From Clavelina lepadiformis (Eukaryota > Chordata > Ascidiacea > Aplousobranchia > Clavelinidae): a stretch of 64,000 nucleotides of DNA. The translations under genes were made by a program, and so were the position numbers. Below the pieces are notes generated by a model. It saw only the letters and a program-made list of their open reading frames with translations. It was not told the origin of the DNA and ran no database searches. Shown here piece after piece: positions 35,086 to 44,900 of the stretch. The stretch is from the NCBI RefSeq assembly GCF_947623445.1, contig NC_135244.1, positions 558,001 to 622,000 of the forward strand, written 5' to 3'. Each line of letters opens with the position of its first letter. The first letter of the stretch is position 1.

Positions 35086-36584
35086 ATGGCAAGTGCAGCC
35101 TATAAAGCCATATATGGCGCCGTCTACGCCATCTTTCTGCTCATCGCAATCTCATTGGGTACCATGTTTGTTTTTTTTAGTTTGCTCTAAATCTTAAAAT
35201 TAAACCACATTGTTCTCACTAACATTGCAAGCTATGATTTATTTTCAGGCTTGTACCTGCTTTTAACCAATCAGGGCTTCAGGTTTGACGTGGCCTGGTT
35301 CCTCACGTCGATATCTCCGTACATGTTCGCCTGCGTTGGGATTGGTCTAGCTATGGGTCTGTCTGTGTTCGGGGCTGCTTGGTAGGCAACATGTTTCAAT
35401 TGCTGCTTGTACAGACTTTTTAGCTAGTTCTATTGTGATGAATTTATTGCAAAACTATTAAACAGTTATCGGAATATTCTGCTGTAAACCTGTTGGAAAT
35501 ATCTCGGCAATTATAATTAACTGTAATAATGGAATAGATTTGTTTGTTTGCTTGCAGGGGAATTTATTCAACTGGCGCCAGCATCATGGGTGCCGGGGTC
35601 CTCATGCCCAGAGTGTACTCAAAAAATTTGGTAGGCGACGTTCACCTGCTGTAGGTGTCATATAATGAATGAGTTTCAGGGTCAAATAAAAATGACGTGT
35701 TGTGCTTAAATGTATCGGAGGACTTTGTATGAAATATTCCACTTGTTCAACCCAGGTGAGCATCATATTCTGTGAGGCGGTCGCCATCTACGGCATCATC
35801 ATCGCCATTGTCATGTCCGGTTATTTGATAAACTTTGACCTCGAAAATTTGAATGAGAAAGCGAGGGCCCAGAATTACTTTGCAGGTATGGACCGTGCAT
35901 GGCTCCATCTACAAGTGCTGTAACATCAGCAATGCACTGTTTGGTTCACTGTGTACTCGCATTCGCTGCCCGTCTATTTCCGGTATACTTTTCACCGCTT
36001 TTATTTTCCAGGATATTCGCTGTTCGGTGCTGGTCTGGTCACCGGTTTGTCCAACCTGGCGTGTGGCATCTGTGTCGGAGTCGTGGGTAGTGGCACCGCA
36101 CTTGCTGACGCGGCCAACAACACCCTCTTTGTTAAGGTAAGTGATCTTCCATGCTCGATGAAATTCTAAGCGGAAATGATCATGACAGAGGTGAAATACG
36201 GAAGTTTATTTCTGCCAACGTTTTGTTAACGCGTTTGGGAACTTGCTGCATTACTTAAGCACAACCTGGCAACCGGAACTTAGGAGCAAGAAACTTAACG
36301 ACTTCCATTCTACACTTTTCGCGAAAGTTCAAATATTTCACCTCGCCCTGACGAGGTTAATCCGAATGATTAACGAAACGTTGGCAGAAATAAATCTCTG
36401 TATTCCACCAGTTAAAGCTTGTGCTTGATGATGCCAGGCCTTGTGGCAACCATTGTATTTTCAAGATATCATTTTGCAGGTTCTTATTGTGGAAATATTC
36501 GGTAGCGCCATCGGATTATTCGGCGTCATAGTGGCCATTATTATGGCAACAAAGGCTCACATGACAGATGTCTCTATTGCTTAG
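35086..36584 (+). CDS. ATP6V0B: V-type H+-ATPase V0 proteolipid subunit c'' (21 kDa)
   Basis: Proteolipid of the proton-conducting c-ring of vacuolar ATPase, which acidifies endosomes and lysosomes. Six exons: 35086-35158, 35249-35381, 35558-35630, 35756-35885, 36012-36136 and 36480-36584. They sum to 639 nt, giving 212 aa (human 205). The order is an N-terminal hydrophobic helix, [17 protein letters not shown], the first proteolipid repeat ([18 protein letters not shown]), and the highly conserved [19 protein letters not shown] containing the proton-binding glutamate. Then come [20 protein letters not shown] and [20 protein letters not shown]. The extra N-terminal helix and the FCEAVAIYG context identify c'' rather than c. 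All splice phases agree. Intron 5 carries an inverted-repeat element. Confidence 0.97.
36190..36409. mobile_element. Inverted-repeat element in ATP6V0B intron 5
   Basis: The left arm (36190-36229: GGTGAAATACGG, then TTTATTTCTGCCAACGTTTT) and the right arm (36371-36409) are inverted copies matching at roughly nine of ten positions over about 38 bases. About 140 bases lie between them, including a small internal hairpin CCTCGCCCTGACGAGG. The form is MITE-like. No target-site duplication was confirmed. Confidence 0.6.
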
Positions 36585-37410
36585 ATTGGTTGTGTTTTAT
36601 ATTATACTTCTGTGAGGTCACAATCGGCAGAAGTGACACGACAATGACCTGGTCATTATTAACAAGTCCTTCATTCTTCCCTGTGAATTATTTTAAATGT
36701 CATTGATATTTTTAAAACGAGCTAATTTGAACCGTCCATCGCAGAAGCTGTCGGGTTAGTTTAAACGTTCATTCTTGCAAGGAGCCGTTTGTAAACAGCA
36801 AGTTGTGTGAATGATCGTATTTCGATCTAAAACTTGTTTCTCTTTTACTTTTTGTTGATCGTTTATGTGGTCACAATGAGTCATTATATACAGTTAACAA
36901 TGCGCATTATAAACAATGATGACGTTTCAGTGCGCATCGTGTCTTTTTTCTCCTCAAATCAATTTGCGCCCCTCGTGCAATATTTGCTGTTAAATGCGTC
37001 GCTATTGTAACTATTGTGAGTAAAAGTTGTTTTGTCTCTGTAGGACAAGTAGTAAACATTAGCTCGATGTTCTTGAAAATAAACCATTGCGCGTTTCACC
37101 AGTGTCGTATATGGCTGGAATGCGCGAAATACTCAAAATCTTTCACAAACGACGTCGGTCGTTTTAGCTATTGCTTTGCCGTAACTTGTGTGGGAACGCA
37201 AAAGCAAGATAAAATAATTAATTCGTCACGACCGAAATATTGAAGTAGGATTTTTAAGGAATCAAATTAAGCAAAAATTTCTATAAAACTCCAAATATGG
37301 CCTTGCAATGTTGTCTGACCCAACTCAACCAGCAGCATGGATCAGACAAAGCGTTGACTATTTTAAAAAATCAGCAGGAATAGCCTCATCAGGGCATGAT
37401 GATCTTCATC

Positions 37411-37500
37411 CTCGGACTGAAGAAAGTCTTTGACTTAAACCGGGCGATGATTCCTGATCACTCGATCCCCGGTTACCGAGGTTGCCTTTGTGCAGGATCC
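37411..37500 (+). repeat. Dispersed repeat, copy 2 (GAAAGTCTTTG family)
   Basis: CTCGGACTGAAGAAAGTCTT, then TTAAACCGGG, GATTCCTGATCACTCGA, CCCGGTTACCGAGGTTGCC and TTTGTGCA. Matches copies at 4971-5062 and 48494-48590. It is directly followed by the tRNA-like unit at 37553, so the two may form one composite element. Confidence 0.6.
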
Positions 37501-37552
37501 TATGTCACATGATTAGTATTATTTTTCGATTTCTATGTAGAACTGTTCACCA

Positions 37553-37705
37553 GGTCCACCGAGCAGGAGCAAGTATATTTAATGCCTTGTTCAAGGGCAT
37601 CACAATGATATGTCGCCATTGGGTATCGAACCCGCCACACGAGCCATATTTGTTGCAGTGACAGCGCTTGAACCTTTCGGCTACCGAGCCGACAAATTCG
37701 TGTTT
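37553..37705 (-). mobile_element. tRNA-derived SINE-like sequence
   Basis: On the minus strand the segment carries an A-box-like GGTAGCCGAAAGG and, about 50 bases on, a perfect B box GGGTTCGATACCC. It continues into a non-tRNA tail. A closed cloverleaf with proper acceptor stem is not apparent, so this is read as a tRNA-derived repeat, not a tRNA gene. A degenerate relative may lie at 47155-47215. Confidence 0.5.
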
Positions 37706-38060
37706 TGAAAATACAAATATCTAGGCTTGGTACTTTCTGTTTCATTAAATGTTTGTTTTGAAGACATATTGTACATGACATAATTCCTGTTGCCGTTAAT
37801 ATTTGGAAAATTGCAATTTGGTTAATTCATTAATTTTACACCAAGTGGTTTTTCCTCGCAATAATCACGTGAGGAACGGCTCAACTCCTGCAACGTACTA
37901 AGGGTCACATAAACATCATCTACACCAGTGAATTGATATTTTGCTCTGGTGTAGGCTAGTGGATCGAGTCAAGCTAGGTTAGTGATTTAATGCATTTATG
38001 TCCTATCTACTAACACGTGTCGGGAACAGTTTGAAAAGTAAGAACGCATTGCTTCTGATC

Positions 38061-38100
38061 CATAGACACTACGTTACATTGTGTTAATGTAGTGTCTATG
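38061..38100. repeat. Perfect 12-bp inverted repeat (hairpin)
   Basis: CATAGACACTAC and GTAGTGTCTATG are exact reverse complements separated by 16 bases. The hairpin lies 40 bases before a minisatellite. Possibly a decayed transposon end pair. Confidence 0.7.
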
Positions 38101-38140
38101 TCTGATCCCTGAAAGGCTGAAACCATAGAATACTGATAAC

Positions 38141-38485
38141 AAGTTATTAGTATTCTAAAACATTCTTATTATTGTTCTATAACATTGTCATTAGTATTCT
38201 ACAACATTCTTATTAGTATTCTACAACATTGTTATTAGTATTCTACAACATTGTTATTAGTATTCTACAACATTGTCATTAGTATTCTACAACATCTTAT
38301 TAGTATTCTACAAGATTGTCATTAGTATTCTACAACATTGTTATTAGTATTCTACAACATTGTTATTCGTATTCTACAAGATTGTTATTAGTATTCTACA
38401 ACATTGTTATTAGTATTCTACAACATTGTTATTCGTATTCTACAAGATTGTTATTAGTATTCTTCAACATTGTTATTAGTATTTT
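38141..38485. repeat. 22-bp minisatellite
   Basis: About 15 tandem copies of a 22-base unit made of ATTAGTATTCTACAACATTG plus TT. Variants ATTCGTATTC and ACAAGATTG alternate in the right half in a higher-order pattern. It is noncoding; frames give only repetitive peptides. Confidence 0.9.
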
Positions 38486-40854
38486 TTGCTGGAACAAAGC
38501 AACCGCTGCCTGGCGTTTTCCGTCTTCGTCTGGTTCTTGATTGAAATTTCTTTTGTATCTTTGGCATCGTGCTTAAGTCAATCCATATTTACTCGCATGT
38601 AAGGCTATTTGCGTTGGTTATCATACCTGTCAGCATAGTTTTGTTAAAATGAAACTGTCATATTCCAATTTGTTAGAAATAATAATGGATAACATTCGAA
38701 ATAATGTTCCAAGTAAAAATACGACTGCAGTTTACGATCGACCCGACCAAGAGATTTAGGCTGGATATAACAAAGCCAAGTCACATCAGTTAAGATTTGA
38801 GTTTCGAGCCTTACTCCGCTGGGTGGCCATCAGCAGTCACGCTTGAAAAACTAAACTCAAACGCGCACTTACTTTGCGTTTGTCATTGGCTCGGGCATTT
38901 GGCGCACACTCACACAATGGATTAGCCACGCTTGATTAGGCCTAGTTATGAAGACAACAACCAAGCACACGTTTTAAACGCAGATAAACACATTATAGTA
39001 TCATGCATTGCTCATGGACCAAATTCTCAGAAAAAAGCAATGATTTTAAGCCATAGACACGTTCAAGGTAATGTTTAACAAATATGAATGTTTTAAAACA
39101 CATTGGTAGGTTGTTTAGAGCGGTGAGAGTGAAACGCTCCTAGGCTGCACTTACGGTGCAACGCATCTAGCGCCCAAAGGGAAAATATCTCACGTTTGGC
39201 ACATATCTTTATAAAATTTTGGTATTCTGCTATGCTACTGTTTTAGATGAAACAAGCCTGTAATAACAATCCTAAATGTTGGTACAGCGTTCATCACCTT
39301 GTCCGCTAGATGGCGACAGGACACAGCCTTTATTTGACAAGAAATTATTGTATTTTTTTAAATTGTGCTTTGTCCTTTATTTTATGCTACTGTTTATTTG
39401 TTGTGGAAAAATTTTTTATTTTTTCTCTTTATTCCCTGTTCGCGTTTCGAGTGTGTCGTCGTTAAGTGAAGCCTGTGCTTCAGCGCATTTTATGAATGAA
39501 ATAATATCAACTTAGCAGCAGTGGTTGACCAGGAACAGCTCAACAATATATAGATTTGGCGTAACGTCCTTTCGATGCTCTACATAGCTTCAGGCATTAT
39601 ATAAAACCCAGCTATCCTGCATGATGGATCTAGATGGTCTGGCTGGAAATAGTGTCAGTGAGCGGGCTCAAACCTTGTCTGAAATGAACTAAGCCGCCTC
39701 TTTACAACACCAGTGTTTCATTTTGAACGTAATTTATGCTTCACGTTGGATTTAGAAAACTTTTACTCGAAATTACATTGAAATCATTATTACATTGAAA
39801 TCTGGTGCTTGATCCACCAAAATCTGCAACTCGGAATGTACGGTAATTGTGAATAGAGATCGACAGTTAAAGTTAGATGTAACGTTTTATAAAGTTTAAC
39901 GTCTTAGAAATGTATATTGCGCTATTGTACGTGTAACAGTAACATCCTTCTGTGTGTTACATGCCTACTTTGCAACTGTCATTCCTTGGTCGAGCAAGAT
40001 GGATGGTGAAGTTTGAAGTTATTTCGTGCTTTTCCACGATATTGACGAATCTTATTTCAAGGCGTGATTATTTATCGATTAGTAGCTGTGCTAGGAGTAA
40101 CTTGCATAAGTCAGATAAACACATTAATTTCCAATTGTTTTATTAGTTCGACCGTCAGAGCTAAAAAAGCTGGACATGTTAAGTGGTCAAAGTGAATACT
40201 AACTACAATCTGTGCTAACTTATGCTAACTTATGCTAAACTGAGCTTGTCAAAACAGAGATACGGTCCTTTTACAAACAATATGCTCGACGGTAACTGGT
40301 GACGTAAGTATATGGTTTGCAAATTGCAACGAAATACGGGCATTGTGATGTGACTAAAGGAATTTACGTGACGAAAACGTCACAAATTTTCAGGCAATTC
40401 CCTCACATAGGGGAAATACCCAAAACGAAACCGTTTTGGACACGCTCTACAAAAAATGACAGCCTTTATTTTAATAGTACAGTATTGTTTATTTTTCTCC
40501 ATTAACTGCAGAACTGTGCGGAACGAAAGTTACGATACTAACCGTTGTATTTATAGCACAATAAAACACATGCTCACGACCAATTAACGAGCAAGAAAAA
40601 GTGGCATAGCCCAAGGGCTTAAAACATGCAAGATAATAATTATACAATTGTGTTATTAGATGGTAGGTTAGTATGGCCACTAAATCAACAAAATAATTAC
40701 TATTTCACCAAGGGCCGGCTGCCGGTTACCGAATTTGGTAAAAGCTGCTTCAGAAACGTCTGGCCGGTGATGCAATTGGTATTTTCTTATTTTGGTAAAC
40801 GATGGCCGATCAAGTAGACATTTAGTAATAAGCTTGATCTTAACTATCTTATCA

Positions 40855-40925
40855 TAAGCAGGATTTGAACCCGAAACCGCCAGCACACGTGGTAGACTCT
40901 TAACCCAGACTGTAGAGTAAGGCCG
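40855..40925 (-). mobile_element. tRNA-like SINE fragment
   Basis: Minus-strand reading gives TGCTGGCGGTTTCGGGTTCA followed by AATCC, a B-box match. The same TGCTGGCGGTTTYGGGTTCR string occurs on the plus strand at about 55182, so it is dispersed rather than a unique tRNA gene. Confidence 0.5.
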
Positions 40926-41959
40926 TTTTCAGCAAGACCATTGGTGTTCCATACAACCAACAATGACAAGTCTGGGTACGCAACTACACAGTAATGTACA
41001 CAATTTGACTTATTTAATTTTTAAATTAATTGAAAATTGAGCACACAGAAGTTCTCTAGCACCTACAGTGCATCACGGTAGCTCAATGAAAACAGCATTG
41101 AGTGAGCTTACGCCAAACTCTACAGTCTGGTCCCCATCTATTACACCAGCCGTGTTTCATTATTCGCCCGTTCAAGACAGGAATATTTATTCTACCAGCG
41201 GAAAATTGCCGGTTGCCTAATTGTGATTATGCAACTTCAGTAAAGACACCGGTAAAATAGTCACATTGTAAAAATTTCTACATTCGCTCCACTTTCTAGC
41301 ACTAACACAACGCCTAACACTTTCATAAACCTAGTTTGCAGTGTTTGGCATGTCATAAGGGCACTTAATACTGTTTTCTTTGAGCTTCATTGCCGCACTT
41401 TAGGTGCTTTATTTAGCACTTAATGACTTGGACAGAACTTCAGGCACTCAATTTTCAATTAACTTAGAGATTGACTTAATCAAATTGTGTGCATTACTGT
41501 GTAAATGCAAACTTCCACTGCCTCACCAGCACTTGTCATTTTTGATTGTTTGGTGCACACAAGATCTTGCTGAAAACGACCACTTTCACCAAAGTGGAAA
41601 GTGTGGCACCTGCATGCATGATGCATGAGACTCGTCAGCGTGCATGTCGAACTTTTTTTCTTCATGCCAATTCATAATGAGTAAACAAAGAAAAGCTCGT
41701 TTGAACATTTCAACACCTCTGGGCTAGATCTGCCACACCAAGAAGAATTATATAAAGGCCTCCCTTATACATGATATTTTCAAGGTTTCAGTTTTACTTT
41801 TGGAGCTAAATAATAAATATTCACTTTGTACTTTTATTGAAAAGATCATTGTTGGTGTGTTTTTTATCGACAGATGTTGATCAAGCAGAATATATTTTAT
41901 GCAAATTCAAACCACCTTTAACTACAGGTTCAGGCAATATCTATGCATTGTTAGTCTCC

Positions 41960-44900
41960 ATGTCTTGGGTGAAAGCTGTTTGGGAGGAGGAGAATGGAGA
42001 TGAGGTTGAAGGGGTCATTCCATCCACCTGGATATCTGGTTCTGTTCTTTGGCCCAACAGCAGTCAAGCGAGGAAGTTCTTGGCTGAACGAAAACAACCG
42101 AGTCAGTCCTGGTGCAAGTTCAAACTGAAAGAAATTAAAAGTGTATCAGGTAAGTTATTGCTTCTGTGGTGTTTAATTGAATAAACCAAGAGTCGTTTTG
42201 CATATTAAATAGATACGAGGTCACATTCCCCAGTATTCCATATCATACCATCATCCTAGCAATAAGCATGCCATGGTTTTTGACTTAAAACACTTGGTTC
42301 TGATGCAGATGACATCGACGAATGCAGAAGTGGTCGGTTCAATGTTGAAACAAACCTTTTTAAAAATAAATGGAAGATGTTTAGTTGGGTTATGAGATTA
42401 CTTCCTAACTCGTTCTCCACAACATCATACTTCACTTCGTACCAATCAGACGATCGTCAACTGCAAACACTGTCATTGGAAAACGGTTATTTTTTGTTTG
42501 CTGTTAAGTTTTTGTAAATGTGATAAGTTTTGGGTTGTGATTGTGAATAGTAGTGTTAGAATTTTATTTATATATGATATTGTATGTAATTAAAAATTGT
42601 TGGGAACCTGTACTCTTAAAGCATAGAAACCATCTTAAAATAACAGCGACAGTTGTACAAGTTGCAGACCAACATTTATCTCTTTAAATAATTAATAATA
42701 GTCCAAAATTTTCCTTCACTTTCATATCTTTCTGCCTCGTGTGCACAAGTAGGAGTTGAGCTTTAAAGGTTTAAAAATGTTAATGTTCGCAGATGACAAC
42801 AAAGTACAGCGACATATAATGATCAGCTACGCCCGAAAGGATTTCAAACTTGCTCTGGAGGTCAGTCATATAAATAGTTGATTACTTTTTAATTACCAGT
42901 GTGCTTCTGGTATGTTTATAACATAAAGTGTCCTCTATGAAGATAAAGTTTAGTGTGTTTAGTGATTTTCAGTGAAAAGAAATCGACAAAAAACAGAAAA
43001 ATCTTGTTGGTCCAAGGAAATGGTTCAACTTGATAAAAAACTTCTCTGCTTTAAAGTTTTTCTTATCTGTTATTTTTTACTGTGTTATGTTTCACTGTTT
43101 TGATCTTTTTATTTACTCCACTGTCTTTGTTGTTTCTTAAGCCAGTGATGGTGAAGCGCATTTGAGCATTTTTTATCACATGTGGCTCTATATGCTGTAT
43201 ATATATGATTATTAATGTTTGTATACTGTGTTTAGGTGCCACAAAGTATTTTTCTCAGTCCAGCGATAAAGATTCTGATACTAGAGCATTGGTTGTTTTT
43301 ATGCCAAGTAGTGCATGGATTACTGGTTAGTTTTGATCTATCTAAACTTTTTGATTTTTTCAATTACAATTTCAATTTCACAGATATACAACAAGCTTTC
43401 TGACAATGGTTATATGGTTTGGATCAATGCGACACAAAAAGTCACCAATTTTCGCAACGTGGTGGCAGATGCCGTGAAGAACGCGTATCTCGTGCTTGTG
43501 CTTGTATCTTCACACTATGTGGCAAGTGAAGCGTGTCGACGGGAAGTCTCTTACGCTGTAGATTTGAAAACAACCGTAGTGTCAGTGATGGTGCAGGAAA
43601 GCTACAAAGAAGAAAACTGCTTGAGTAAGTTGCTTGTTCACTTGCGAAAGATAAAACGTAATTTGTTCTAAGACATCTAACCACAAAATAGTACACGCCT
43701 TTCGCTCCGACAATGTTAGTTTACGCTTTTTTGATTCTTGATGGTGTTTAAATGTTCATCCTCTGTTTTACCGACCTGTCATTTATGTATGACACATTGT
43801 ACAATTCCGACACAGGTTAAATTGAAATATTAACGAAGCAACTACGGGTATTTGGGATGTTCAGGCTCCTGTTTATGTGTTTAGGGTGAAATTATCGGTT
43901 AATTTATAAAATTGCGAACAATAGTGCTATTTTATCAATATATGAGCATGTACATTGTGTTGGCTGAATCCTGTGTGCTTGCGAATCACTTTGCTGACTT
44001 GTCATCATTTTCGCAGTTTTGAATCTTCAACCAGAACAAACCTTGCATGCAACCGAAGAGAATTTTCATAAAAAGCTCAAAGAAATCATAAGTAAGTTGC
44101 ATGAAAAGCATGTTTTGTAAGGATATAAGCATAATGTGTAGCTATCAAATCGATGTGGCTCAAATTGAGAGTGAAATTGAGGTATATCGGTCTATTTGCA
44201 CACAAACTATGTATGTGCAGACCCATTAAACTTTGCTCATAGTTTCCATAAAAATGGAACAAAGTGTGGAAATATTTTACAATGTGTCAAAGCATTGTCT
44301 TTCCTAAATGCACAGTGCATATATAAACTCTCGGGTTTCCAAATATTGTGCGAATAAATCTACCATCAAGTTTCCATATTTAATTTTGTTCTTTGAGCTA
44401 AATTTGCAAAATAATTAATTAAAATTAAATTAATTTGCCTGTTTTGAAGTGTTTCATTTCTGTCTATAAATCAATTTTATTGCAGATAGAAATCAACCTC
44501 CGAGAAATGTGCAAACAAAACTGTCGAAAGGAACAACGCAATCTCCTGGCTCTGACTTGATGGTTTCAGGTGATGAAGAACAAAAGCACATCATGATCAG
44601 CTACAACTGGGCAGATTCAAAACAACTCGCTCATAAAGTTGGTTTTATTCCCACTTACTTGTTGTTTGATAAAAAAGTGAAATGGGGACAAATGATAAAA
44701 CGACCTTAAATTAATGAATGATTGTCGGCAAACATGCTGAGGCATTGGATTTAGTGGTTAAGCAATTGTGTTGCAAGAATGCAAGTTTGTTGCTAATTAT
44801 GACATAGGTCGTGGCAATGATGATGTCATAAGTAAAATCTATGTGCGTAACGATGATGCTTACATTAAATATGAATAGAATGTTTTGTGTAAGAGTCAAG

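Larger units (their letters stand above)
36585..41959. other. Intergenic, repeat-rich
   Basis: No gene supported. Contains a dispersed repeat (37411-37500), a tRNA-like SINE (about 37553-37705), a 12-bp stem hairpin (38061-38100), a minisatellite (38141-38485), a second tRNA-like fragment (40855-40925) and a dispersed repeat (41590-41700). The right end may hold an upstream exon of the TIR gene. Confidence 0.5.

Noticed and set aside
37553..37705. tRNA gene
   Set aside because: Good A- and B-box-like sequence, but I could not close an acceptor stem or anticodon arm, and the sequence continues into a non-tRNA tail; called SINE-like instead.
38316..38540. ORF with repeated VFYNIVISILQHCYSYS peptides
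   Set aside because: Translation of the 22-bp minisatellite; no coding support.
42309..42518. Independent short gene ending at 42518 rather than an exon of the TIR gene
   Set aside because: Not excluded. I preferred splicing at 42383 because the phase (1) and the 75-nt length fit the downstream TIR modules and give a continuous 547-codon frame; the donor is weak, so confidence is limited.
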